Virus record (IMG/VR): IMGVR_UViG_3300032163_001982
Location: 1-30,353 of that record
DNA: 30,353 nucleotides
Strand: one strand, 5' to 3'
Source of the DNA: a virus
Shown: positions 15,301 through 21,896 of the stretch, piece after piece
Layout: the number at the start of each line of letters is the position of its first letter
Numbering within the stretch: the stretch's first letter is position 1
Translations under genes and position numbers: made by a program
Notes under the pieces: model-generated
Database searches by the model: none
Told to the model about the DNA's origin: nothing
The model's input: the letters and a program-made list of their open reading frames with translations, nothing else

Positions 15301-15796
15301 TTCTGCCATACCACTTCTTCACGGCTTCATCACCGACGTCCTTGCTCACGGTCACGTAGATGCTGCACTTCTTGTCCTCGCTCGCAGGGCTCCATGGATC
15401 AGGAAACCCGTCGAAAGTCCGGTTCTGAAAAGCGCCCTTTCCAGATTCAGCCGCGTAGCGGATGCAGTTTGCCGTCTCACTGCTCCACGCCACGAAACAG
15501 TACTCCGTGTTCGGAGAAAGCTTTGCAAGCGGCGCCGGAAAAGTGCACGTCAACCAGCCAGTGACCTGAATGACCGCGCCATAGGATTCTGCAACTTTGC
15601 CGTTGTCGCTCGTCTTGTAGACGGCGAACTTCACGTCACCACCAACACCTGTTGTGACGTCAAAATAGGCCGTGATGCTGACTAGGTACCTGTCGACGCC
15701 GTCGCTCGGCGTTGAGAACTTGGACCCGCGGATCACGTTGCCTACGGTGACGTTGCTTGCCGCGACGGTGGTATACCCGATGTTCTCTGTCGGCAT
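12368..15796 (-). CDS. large tail-tip protein with alpha/alpha-toroid domain
   Basis: 1142 residues. N-terminal beta-sandwich (about 1-150; GDVKFAVYKTSDNG, NTEYCFVAWS) like surface-adhesion or carbohydrate-binding domains; more beta domains to about 370; then a helical region (about 380-700) with paired aromatic helices such as DAELLYGFYWADKW, ECEGGGFLSAIAYLEFYN and LMIWAAIMGTWIH, read as an alpha/alpha-toroid typical of glycan-active enzymes; a short beta domain (about 700-785); and an Ala/Val-rich C-terminal third (about 790-1142) of degenerate helical repeats. The ATG at 15796 has AAGGATGG 7 nt upstream; the longer frame to 16060 is not coding. Position after the hub and small tail genes suggests receptor binding or depolymerisation at the tail tip. 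Catalytic residues cannot be assigned. Confidence 0.75.
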   Translation of the reverse strand: MPTENIGYTTVAASNVTVGNVIRGSKFSTPSDGVDRYLVSITAYFDVTTGVGGDVKFAVYKTSDNGKVAESYGAVIQVTGWLTCTFPAPLAKLSPNTEYCFVAWSSETANCIRYAAESGKGAFQNRTFDGFPDPWSPASEDKKCSIYVTVSKDVGDEAVKKWYGRSDTHAQNGLTAYKLSPANSSALLLDELGSNASLPVTACVGVKLFRRQPSGAETELTGGVSGLASHVFSATGTVTKAGATVSVTHPKINSDDVLVVRVYADLGTNPPTTFRRAFCCAAADAEKNISFKGDWTFSYRLRCYFDNDSQLYVVEWRFGSAGDPFCVDIAEPRLIDDLARVVDNVVDWGESVETKYVGVMFKKKSKTDLENAIDSLSDWKDVLTWSARCAKLGVERETAIKGALDSSMMVNGLPKSGNDGSDYFHSYDAELLYGFYWADKWSYQTGKWNKLTGKDNLKTALANAGRGFLKYYSTASYDLATNRFYDENGQCLRNILLFREFFGYGDAQSKAEDVWTYLNSHHWCENSHFGYRDVDVNWECEGGGFLSAIAYLEFYNRSLGNIGRLYADLRNRTNRNRWFAPIWMNPATKCSSAAAMIHAWDTNSQRRLQNTLMIWAAIMGTWIHQSSDSQTDVKALLEGYATGGGYRWRPAWLLFMSEKGGLYVASQDKWKGVSTDSSPSNLNTARAAALMFMMGVVPDSGMLAVTLEELHYEYVYNVIDPDLFAIDIANRKVTVSVYSPGTVKFLFGNQPASYGFTQSGVFEVTFAADWNSITSVTRSSGLPSNRKYLGFQNVDVAVNAATRSSAGTAHVSSYAFQKSAAASPSSSEAGALNAAVNAYAAVRGLASTEREFVYGVFVCSVARVLAEEGLLGEYLLRNHASAETVGVTALECVLGLVEEAVAHALGTYSLGLGLSRDAAASASVGASERAQFGVAKEALASSRSPHGAEAAFMVSEDAVSQALAGVLAELVSRVFEIFATAVAASDAASVPQSALNLHRDTSALSAAEPQASVVMNVVRQPLAATQAGLDEELVFGVVKGALTVPSSQYCVRAVYPVGKAAVLEGQADVFHMLGIGREAAVVSVSTPLVHSVLGLWPDAVVKVLAEVIAVEEGEARVTRLFLVLGGVVVELRTGEVGVAVNQ

Positions 15797-15842
15797 GGGC
15801 GAACCATCCTTGTAACATAGAAAAAACGGGAGAAAGCTTGGC

Positions 15843-16526
15843 CTAGACGGGCCTCTGGAACTTGGGCGTGTAGTAGATTTTGACGGTGTCGCCGCTGACC
15901 ACGTTCTTCGTCGGGTAAGTGTCCCTGCAATACATCGTTCCCGCGCTGCCTGCGTTGAACAAGCCACATTCCTGCAGGGCCAAAGTCGAGACGATGTTGA
16001 ACGTTGCGTCGACGCTGCACTCGCCTGTCGCTGGGTCCTTGCTGTATGCCGCTTGTGCACGCATTGACTCTGCTCCTAACGCCGATTGGCCTGCTGATGG
16101 TGTCGTGCCATCCGTGCCCACCGCAACGTAGCTGAACGGCGCCGGCCTGCCGCCGCTGCCGTCAAAGGCTTGCCCACACAGCGCATCCAGTCCAGCGTCA
16201 ACGACGAGGTCATCAAAATCCAGCAGCCTATCATCGGCCTCAACAAGCGCCATCTGGACGCCGTTCACCTCTGCGACGTCTTGCGCGGTTCTCGTCTCAT
16301 CCTCGGTCAGCCTCTCGACTGGACGCCACACCTCCACGTGGCGGCTTGCACCTGCATAGTTTGCCGGTTTCGGACCTACGCCGACGGCTTCGGTTATGAA
16401 AGCCTTTCGTATGCGCCTGTGAGCATCGTGTCCTAAAGGTCGAGTTGTCACGCGGACTGCCATCCAACGCTTCTTACCACGTTCAAGCCAAGCCACTAGT
16501 CGTCTAACAGTCTCTTTCATGTTCAT
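15843..16526 (-). CDS. tail-fibre-like structural protein
   Basis: 227 residues. A basic helical N-terminus is followed from about residue 130 by a pattern common in phage tail-fibre or tail-appendage proteins: FSYVAVGTDGTTPSAGQSAL, then ALGAESMR, ATFNIVSTLALQECGLFNAG, GTMYCRDTYP and VVSGDTVKIYYTPKFQ. These short beta elements usually form trimeric attachment modules. The ATG at 16526 overlaps the preceding stop (ATGA), and the large tail-tip gene begins about 46 nt downstream. Probably a baseplate or fibre connector between hub and tip. Confidence 0.75.
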   Translation of the reverse strand: MNMKETVRRLVAWLERGKKRWMAVRVTTRPLGHDAHRRIRKAFITEAVGVGPKPANYAGASRHVEVWRPVERLTEDETRTAQDVAEVNGVQMALVEADDRLLDFDDLVVDAGLDALCGQAFDGSGGRPAPFSYVAVGTDGTTPSAGQSALGAESMRAQAAYSKDPATGECSVDATFNIVSTLALQECGLFNAGSAGTMYCRDTYPTKNVVSGDTVKIYYTPKFQRPV

Positions 16527-16759
16527 TTCCCGTTTTCTTCTCCCCTGTCCACACCTGACAGGCTTGAACGCCCTTCAATGTCTGGACGGCGGACAACAGC
16601 TATCCAGCCGACCTCAGCATCAAAATAGATGCGCACGACCTCCACGTTCTCGCCGGTCCTGAAAAGTTTCTTCCCTTCGGACCGTGCCACTGCTAACACG
16701 TCGCCGACGTCTCTGAACTTGTGCTTGTCATCGCGTATGACCAATGCCTTGTCGGCCAT
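16523..16759 (-). CDS. small unknown tail-module protein
   Basis: 78 residues with a beta-rich middle (VLAVARSEGKKLF, VEVVRIYFDAEVGWIAVV) suggesting a small barrel, and a charged tail. No family recognised. The ATG at 16759 is preceded by AAGGAG at 10 nt, and the gene is chained to its neighbours by short gaps and an ATGA overlap with the fibre-like gene, so it is co-translated with the tail-tip set. Probably a minor tail or adaptor component. Confidence 0.7.
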   Translation of the reverse strand: MADKALVIRDDKHKFRDVGDVLAVARSEGKKLFRTGENVEVVRIYFDAEVGWIAVVRRPDIEGRSSLSGVDRGEENGK

Positions 16760-16765
16760 TGCAGT

Positions 16766-16993
16766 CTAGCTCCTTTTCACCGACTTCATTGACCCATCCG
16801 GGTTCCACGAGAACGTGAGCGTAAAGAGCAGGTCGTCACCGTCGAACGTCTTCAGCGACGCAACGGAGCCGTCCGGGTTCCACGAGAAATCCATCCTCGT
16901 GACTTTCTTGCCTGGCGCTGGAGCCATGATGCTGGACAATGCGCTGTGTATTGCCTCAAAGGCTTCTTCGTATCGTCCGTAAGGAACACTCAA
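16766..16993 (-). CDS. small tail-module protein with duplicated FSWNPDGS motif
   Basis: 75 residues. After an N-terminal helix the protein carries two copies of FSWNPDGS followed by (A/K)S(L/V)K, 25 residues apart, recalling single YD/RHS-type beta-hairpin repeats; the underlying DNA is duplicated too. Such mini-repeat proteins occur in tail modules of other tailed viruses. The start is TTG at 16993, supported by GAGGTG 8 nt upstream; no ATG is available earlier. It sits 7 nt after the hub gene. Confidence 0.7.
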   Translation of the reverse strand: MSVPYGRYEEAFEAIHSALSSIMAPAPGKKVTRMDFSWNPDGSVASLKTFDGDDLLFTLTFSWNPDGSMKSVKRS

Positions 16994-17000
16994 GCCAAGC

Positions 17001-18587
17001 TCACCTCGCCTTCTTGTGTCGGCTCAAATGACTCGTCTTGCTCTGAAGAGCAAACAAGTAGTCCGCCAGAGGCGGCCTTTCACGTCCCAGCTCCAGCGTC
17101 AACTCCAACGTCTGTGCTTTCGCGTCAACATCATACTCGACGCTCAAAACACGAAAGTCCGCGTCAACATCCTCGTTAGGCAAGACAATATGCAGCGTTT
17201 GACCCGGCAAGATCGGATCGTTCCCGTAGTCTACCAGCGTGCTCCGCACCGTAAGATGCTCAGCCGGGTCCTTCAGGTATGCTACCGTTGCCTTTGCACG
17301 GTACTCACATTCGGCGTCGCTGCACAGCTCCTCATCGACGTCCACCAGCTCACGCAGCCCATACGCAGTCTGGCTTGCCGCATCCTCATTCACTGAGCTG
17401 CATCGGCGTCCCCCGAAGCATAGACCGTCAACCCAGAAGCTCCCCGTGCCCGTGTTGTCGAACCAGCAGTCAAAACGTATCTTTTTCACGAGGGCCCAGT
17501 TGAAGCCTGCCTGGTGTTCCCATGCATCTGCGTTGTCGGCACCCACTTTGATCTGCTGCTGACTCCACTTGTCGGGGCCGACGTTCACGAGGTGGCTGGC
17601 AAACTTGTCGTTGGCATCGTAGAGAACGACGGATACGTTGCCGTTAAATGGCGTGTCGCGTCTGACCCAGAAGTCCAATGTTGGATACAGGCTTGCGTCC
17701 ACCTGTTTGTCTGGGCTGAGAGTGAACATCGACGACGCGTAGTAGGCCTGCGAGTTGTAGCTTTTGATGCTGGCGGACCCCTTGACTTTCGTCTCCGTGT
17801 CCAAAGTCACAGTGCCCGAGGGAGCGCTCCAGGAACCGTCCTGAGGCGTCAGACTTTCAGTCCACGAGTCCTTGTCAGCCGGGACACTTTTTTCTGCAGC
17901 GCCGTAGAGCACGACCCTGTTTCTGACTCGAGATATGTCTTTGCTGTACTCGATATGCTCTATCTTCTCGGCGAGGCTGAGGCTGTTTGGCTTGCTGTCA
18001 ACAGGGAAGAACTCGAATTTGCCGTCCGGCGCGACGCGGAAGTCGAATCCTATGACGCCGGCCTTGTCTGAGCTTTCCGCAACGTGCCTGAGTATGTCCA
18101 TGACCGGCGTGTTCTCGTACTTCAGCCGCGTGTAGGTCGTGTCCGTGTATTCCACGAGCTCTGTCTGTCCCCGCACGTGGCCCAATCCCACGTAGTTGTC
18201 CATGAGGTCCTTGACTATCTCCTCGCCCCTCTTGCCCTCGTAGGTCTTGGTGACGACGCGGCGGAAGAGCCGTTCTCCCCAGCATCGGCCGCTCACGTTC
18301 AAGTAGCTTTCAGCCGGCGTTGACTCGAACCTGAGGCTTTCCACTCGACACGTGATTATCTGCGGCACGTTCGTGCCCCTTCCTATGCTTATCGACCCGT
18401 CCATTCCAACGTTGATGGGAGAAGCCCCGTTTGCGTTGTACTTTCCATCCCAGTTCTGAAGGGCGCATTCGAAACTGCTGACCTCTTTTGTGCAGCCCAG
18501 ATGCACACTTAGACCGACAACGTCGCCCTGCGACGGCGCAACCGGGCCGAAGGCAATTGCCACTTTCGGGATCTCCATGCTCGCCAA
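17001..18587 (-). CDS. tail hub / baseplate protein with inserted beta-sandwich
   Basis: 528 residues with the layout of gpD/gp44-type hub proteins: an N-terminal beta domain (SSFECALQNWDGKY, ITCRVESLRFES), an adaptor segment (GKRGEEIVKDLMDNY, TPVMDILRHVAESS), a DGKFEFFPV strand and a C-terminal LTVRSTLVDYGNDPILPGQT-type region ending in coiled strands (YDVDAKAQTLELTLELG). Between about 245 and 395 lies an extra beta-sandwich (SWSAPSGTVTLDTETKVKG, TLDFWVRRDTPF, WALVKKIRFDCWFD, GSFWVDGLCFGG) resembling carbohydrate-binding modules. The start is TTG 18587 with GAGGAG 9 nt upstream, one base after the tape-measure stop. It probably closes the tail tube and contacts the cell surface. Confidence 0.8.
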   Translation of the reverse strand: MASMEIPKVAIAFGPVAPSQGDVVGLSVHLGCTKEVSSFECALQNWDGKYNANGASPINVGMDGSISIGRGTNVPQIITCRVESLRFESTPAESYLNVSGRCWGERLFRRVVTKTYEGKRGEEIVKDLMDNYVGLGHVRGQTELVEYTDTTYTRLKYENTPVMDILRHVAESSDKAGVIGFDFRVAPDGKFEFFPVDSKPNSLSLAEKIEHIEYSKDISRVRNRVVLYGAAEKSVPADKDSWTESLTPQDGSWSAPSGTVTLDTETKVKGSASIKSYNSQAYYASSMFTLSPDKQVDASLYPTLDFWVRRDTPFNGNVSVVLYDANDKFASHLVNVGPDKWSQQQIKVGADNADAWEHQAGFNWALVKKIRFDCWFDNTGTGSFWVDGLCFGGRRCSSVNEDAASQTAYGLRELVDVDEELCSDAECEYRAKATVAYLKDPAEHLTVRSTLVDYGNDPILPGQTLHIVLPNEDVDADFRVLSVEYDVDAKAQTLELTLELGRERPPLADYLFALQSKTSHLSRHKKAR

Positions 18588-18588
18588 C

Positions 18589-19131
18589 TTACTCGACTCC
18601 TCGACGATAGAGTTCAGCTTCGCCAGACCTGACTATGCCCTTGGAGGAAGAAGGCACGGACACCGCAGCGTCGTTGAAGCCCTGCACTGCGTCGGTTGCG
18701 GCGTTGACTTGGCTTGCAAACTGCCACATCGCAGCCGCAGCGGTCACCAAAACCGCTATACCGACGCCCGTCAACGCCAGAAATGTGGCGTAGCTGACAT
18801 TGAGAGCATTCTGAGCCGCGGAGGCAACCCAACAGGCGGCGGCGTAGACCTTCTGCGCGACGGCGACTCCCCAGCTCGTCCTCATGAACGCCCCCATCAC
18901 CGACACGACCATCATCGCGCTGCTGAACGTGCGGGCCTGTTCATCGTTGAGCAGCCCGAACTGGTGCGCAATCTGGCCGACGGCAACGCCGCTCGCCCCC
19001 AGTCCCGCTATGACTGAGCCGAGGCTTCTGATCCGCGTGCTCAGAGCTTCAGCATCGCCTTGAACTCTCGTGAACTCGCGGCTGGCATGATTGACGGCGC
19101 GTATTGTCACGGATATCTCTCGAAAGCTCAT
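18589..19131 (-). CDS. short tail tape-measure protein
   Basis: 180 residues: an N-terminal charged helix (MSFREISVTIRAVNHASREF), Gly/Ala-rich helix, then long hydrophobic segments (MMVVSVMGAFM, FLALTGVGIAVLVTAAAAMW) like the membrane-active part of tape-measure proteins. Position between gpG/gpGT and gp10-like genes on one side and the hub on the other supports the call. Tape measures are usually several hundred to over a thousand residues, so this one predicts a very short tail. The ATG at 19131 overlaps the previous stop (ATGA), with GGAGG 9 nt upstream. No frameshift extension was found. Confidence 0.7.
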   Translation of the reverse strand: MSFREISVTIRAVNHASREFTRVQGDAEALSTRIRSLGSVIAGLGASGVAVGQIAHQFGLLNDEQARTFSSAMMVVSVMGAFMRTSWGVAVAQKVYAAACWVASAAQNALNVSYATFLALTGVGIAVLVTAAAAMWQFASQVNAATDAVQGFNDAAVSVPSSSKGIVRSGEAELYRRGVE

Positions 19132-19499
19132 CCCAGTCCCGCCTCCGTCTCGGAATCTTCAATCGCCCTGCAGATCGCCTGTTCGAGGACTGGAAGGTGC
19201 TGTTCAAGTGCCGGCAGAAGATACGGACGTGCGCCTGCATTCCGCGTTCCGAACTCGACGTAGGCCGCGTATGCGGCTTCAGCTCCGATTTCGGCTGTCC
19301 AGCCGAGAGTCTTGACGTATAGCGTTGTCCTGAGGTAGCCCGTCCTAGCAGGGGCAAATCTTTGTGCTGAAGCTTTGACTTGTTCTCCCCACTCTTGCAG
19401 TTTAGCCTGCACGTTGCCTTGCATGTTCCGGTCCAGTTTCTGGACGGCGTTGCAGAATTCTGTGGCTCCTTCAATGTTGCACGCCATGTTGATGGACAT
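19128..19499 (-). CDS. HK97 gp10-like tail-completion protein
   Basis: 123 residues with the family pattern: N-terminal helix, KASAQRFAPARTGYLRTTLY (the conserved AP-x-x-TG-x-L motif), EIGAEAAYAAYVEFGTR and PYLLPALEQH. Members help join head and tail or form tail minor components. The ATG at 19499 has GGGAG about 10 nt upstream and lies 25 nt after the gpGT stop; the 3' end overlaps the tape-measure start. In most tailed phages this gene stands before the tail terminator; here it stands after the chaperones. Confidence 0.85.
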   Translation of the reverse strand: MSINMACNIEGATEFCNAVQKLDRNMQGNVQAKLQEWGEQVKASAQRFAPARTGYLRTTLYVKTLGWTAEIGAEAAYAAYVEFGTRNAGARPYLLPALEQHLPVLEQAICRAIEDSETEAGLG

Positions 19500-19524
19500 T
19501 TCCGTTCGTCTCCCAACTGAGTGT

Positions 19525-20024
19525 TCAGCGTTCGTGCTCGGCCTGTCTGTCTAGCTCGCTGAGGATTGTGATGAACTGTTGGACAGTTTTGGCTGGCTGC
19601 TCGGCGAGTTGTCTGGGGGTCCAGCCGAATTCCTTGCAAAGCCGGAAGTCGGTGAGGACTGGGCTGGGTTTTCGCCTGCGGATTGCTCTGACAAAAAACG
19701 AACCTCACCAGCGTCCAAGCCGTTCAGCCGGGTGACGATCTGGCTGAAAAGCTCACCCAAACCCGTGGGAACGCCCTCTTCGTCGCTCAGAAGCCTCTCC
19801 AACGTTATCGGCTTACTCTGCGGCTGCTCCTTCAGACTGGCCCAGATCGTTTCAGCCTGAACCGCCACGTAGTCGCTACTGACCACCTGCCCGGTCGCTT
19901 GGCTGTACTTGGTGTGCCTCTGGATTATGCGGTTCCGCTTCGCCCACGATATCTCCCTGAACACGTATTCTCCCGCGTATTCCTTCCCGAATCTCTCATC
20001 AATCTCTAAGACCTGACTTTGCAT
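19525..20024 (-). CDS. tail assembly chaperone gpGT, made by -1 frameshift
   Basis: A -1 slip at 19692-19698 joins gpG residues to a 55-residue T domain in a third frame: VRAIRRRKPSPVLTDF, then CKEFGWTPRQLAEQPAKTV, QQFITILSELDRQAEHER, stop at 19525-19527. FGWTPRQLAEQPAKTVQQ is the classic second-chaperone pattern (F-x-W-T-P-x-x-L-x-x-x-P). This domain has no start codon of its own, so it cannot be made except as a fusion. Product length is about 165 residues. The longer open frame at 19049-19708 in the remaining frame is a shadow. Confidence 0.8.
19551..20024 (-). CDS. tail assembly chaperone, gpG-like (zero frame)
   Basis: 157 residues encoded between tail tube and tape measure, the canonical position of gpG. 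The first ~110 residues are a well-formed alpha/beta protein (YVFREISWAKRNRIIQRH, ERLLSDEEGVP, LGELFSQIVTRLNGLD); after the slippery heptamer the zero frame becomes a Ser/Pro/Gln-rich tail with no structure, as expected where a second frame is the one under selection. The ATG at 20024 has GGTGAT about 6 nt upstream, 15 nt after the tube stop. Chaperones of this type hold the tape measure during tail assembly and are absent from the virion. Confidence 0.8.
   Translation of the reverse strand: MQSQVLEIDERFGKEYAGEYVFREISWAKRNRIIQRHTKYSQATGQVVSSDYVAVQAETIWASLKEQPQSKPITLERLLSDEEGVPTGLGELFSQIVTRLNGLDAGEVRFLSEQSAGENPAQSSPTSGFARNSAGPPDNSPSSQPKLSNSSSQSSAS
19692..19698 (-). promoter_or_regulatory. T_TTT_TTG programmed -1 frameshift site (gpG/gpGT)
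   Basis: On the minus strand gpG reads CGT TTT TTG TCA; the heptamer T TTT TTG is an exact X_XXY_YYZ in zero frame. After a -1 slip the next codons are GTC AGA GCA ATC, leading into the T domain without stops. Confidence 0.8.
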
Positions 20025-20039
20025 ACGCGCATCACCATC

Positions 20040-20894
20040 CTAGCTTATGACAAGATCCCTGGCAACGAAGGAAGCCTTCAAGCTGACGAGATCCTCAATT
20101 TTCGTCGGCACCACGACAGCCTCCCACTTGCAGTACTTGAACAAAGCGCTTTTTGGTCCACCCAGTCCAAATTTCAGGCTGAACTCGATGTCGTTGACTA
20201 CGTCGTCGAATTCCTCCCTGCTCTCAAACTCGAAGACCAGTTCACCGCTGAGGCCGCGTTGTCTGGCCGGCAGATGTTTCAGCAGATGCCCGTCTGTCGA
20301 GCGGATGACTGGCACTCTGCTCAAGTTGTTCTCGACCGTGAACTTCCAGTCAGTGACGCGGTCTACTGCCGCGGGGTTTGACCCGTCTGCCGCTCCACGC
20401 TGCACGTAACTCTCGTAGTAGGGAACGGCACCGCCATAGCTCGCGTAGGTCGCGTTGGGCAGCTTCTGCGATGAGGCTTCGGCATTCTGGGCGGCCAACT
20501 CGACATTTGCCTTCACAACGTCTTCCACACTACACTCGACGGAGGCCTTGTCGATTCTGCAGCCTTTGAATAGCAGGTCGATTAGGCCGGACGTTTTTTC
20601 ATAGAAGATCTCGACGCTCAGAGAATTCAGCGTCTGCACGTGCTGAAGCAAGTCTGTTGGCGAGTCGCTCGGCAGAGGATAGCCGATTTTGAGGGAAGCC
20701 TGTCTGACGCCTCTGCGTATTGTCTGCAGATCGCGGCTTCCGATTCCTCTGATCTTGATCAGCCCAGGGTCCACGTATGGCTCGACGCTTTCTGGACTGA
20801 CGCCGATCATCGAAGGGTTGGACGGGGTTTCGCCGTAGTTGGTTTCTTGAACGTAGTAGATTCTTGCCTCATGCGAACCATATGGCATGTCCAT
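20040..20894 (-). CDS. major tail tube protein
   Basis: About 284 residues, beta-rich, placed between the tail terminator and gpG. Patterns fit tail-tube subunits: an N-terminal arm (YYVQETNYGETPSN), SVEIFYEKTSGLIDLLFKGC, a domain of paired strands (ELVFEFESREEFDDVVND) and a C-terminal strand (LVSLKASFVARDLVIS). Insert-like region at about 150-190 may be surface-exposed on the tube. The frame opens at GTG 20903, but GGAGAT lies too close to it; ATG 20894 gets a spacing of 9 and is preferred. Hexamers of this protein would form the tail shaft. Confidence 0.8.
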   Translation of the reverse strand: MDMPYGSHEARIYYVQETNYGETPSNPSMIGVSPESVEPYVDPGLIKIRGIGSRDLQTIRRGVRQASLKIGYPLPSDSPTDLLQHVQTLNSLSVEIFYEKTSGLIDLLFKGCRIDKASVECSVEDVVKANVELAAQNAEASSQKLPNATYASYGGAVPYYESYVQRGAADGSNPAAVDRVTDWKFTVENNLSRVPVIRSTDGHLLKHLPARQRGLSGELVFEFESREEFDDVVNDIEFSLKFGLGGPKSALFKYCKWEAVVVPTKIEDLVSLKASFVARDLVIS

Positions 20895-20921
20895 TCTGTT
20901 CACATCTCCATGTTCTCGGTT

Positions 20922-21896
20922 TCACGGAATTGTTTCGAACGCCCAAGTTCTGACTGCAACTTCCGTGCGCCAGATGAACGGTTTCACGTGTACCTCGTCC
21001 ATCTCGCGAACGCCTATGACATCGGCGTACGTGGCGCCTTTGACAGTGAACTCTATTTCCGCGCAGTCGCAGTGGATTGACGCTTTCGTGGTGCCGTCGC
21101 TTTGCCCGGTGGTTTCTGCAAGAACATGTACGCGCCCTTCCGTGTCCATGTAGTCCTGCGGATTCGAGTTCACGTTGAGCGTCAGCACCTCGTCCTGCTG
21201 GTTGACACCCGAGACGGCACGTTCCCACGCGTGTACGGAAGAGTTCCAGACCTTGACCGTGACGCCGTCTCCGCTCTGAGCCCTACCGTAGCCTTCGAAC
21301 TTGCAGGTCAAGTCTTGAAGAACTCCGCTTTGAGCATCTGTCTTGAAGCGGAAGAGCAGAAACGCCCGCTTCCCGCTGTCGCCCGTCTCAACCAAGACTC
21401 TGTCGTCATCGCTGTACCAGAGCCGCCGGTATTCATCATCGTCCAGCTCAGTCCAAGATGTATCGGTCGGAGAGGGCTCCGAGCCAGCAGCGGCATAGAA
21501 GACCTTGTGAGTGTTAGTCTCTCTTCCAGCTCCGATAAGAGTGTATTCGGCTCTGTTGGGTCGGTCGCGGTTTTCCTTTATCACACGGGCCACTTCCGCC
21601 GTGATTCTGTCCCGCATGCGCCTGCAGGCAATTCCCTGCTCGGGTTTGTCTGGAACCCAGACGTTGACCCGCACCATTCCAGAAGTGCGTCTCAGTTTCC
21701 CATCGAAGCTCAGCTTTTTGTCTTCGGCGCTTTCGAAGCCAACTGTGACCTGCCCGTAGCAGTTCCTGACCAATTCGCGGTCCAGCCACTGTTGGCTCAC
21801 GACGACGTCAGCAAGCGAACCATCCTCTTTCAGCACGTGCAAGGACTGTCTTAGGAGACGTTCAAGCGTGACTGCGGGGTTTTCAGCCGTGCTCAT
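20922..21896 (-). CDS. tail terminator-like protein with inserted beta-sandwich
   Basis: 324 residues. The N-terminal 110 residues (LERLLRQSLHVLKEDGSLAD, FDGKLRRTSGMVRVNVWVP, ACRRMRDRITAEVARVI) and the last 35 (YADVIGVREMDEVHVKPFIWR) look like one tail-terminator/tail-completion fold that caps the tube. Between them (about 150-285) is an added beta-sandwich (SGKRAFLLFRFKTDA, LTCKFEGYGRA, GVTVKVWNSSVHAWE, GRVHVLAETTGQSDG) similar in style to carbohydrate-binding or fibre domains. The ATG at 21896 overlaps the upstream stop (ATGA); the alternative start at 21917 lies inside the previous gene. Confidence 0.7.
   Translation of the reverse strand: MSTAENPAVTLERLLRQSLHVLKEDGSLADVVVSQQWLDRELVRNCYGQVTVGFESAEDKKLSFDGKLRRTSGMVRVNVWVPDKPEQGIACRRMRDRITAEVARVIKENRDRPNRAEYTLIGAGRETNTHKVFYAAAGSEPSPTDTSWTELDDDEYRRLWYSDDDRVLVETGDSGKRAFLLFRFKTDAQSGVLQDLTCKFEGYGRAQSGDGVTVKVWNSSVHAWERAVSGVNQQDEVLTLNVNSNPQDYMDTEGRVHVLAETTGQSDGTTKASIHCDCAEIEFTVKGATYADVIGVREMDEVHVKPFIWRTEVAVRTWAFETIP

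Noticed and set aside
15797-16060. Extension of the tail-tip frame to 16060
   Set aside because: Overlaps the end of the fibre-like gene in another frame and has shadow composition; ATG 15796 has a ribosome-binding site.
19049-19708. 219-codon minus-strand frame overlapping gpG, gp10-like and tape-measure genes
   Set aside because: Arg/Ser/Gln-rich shadow; the true T domain lies in the other alternative frame.
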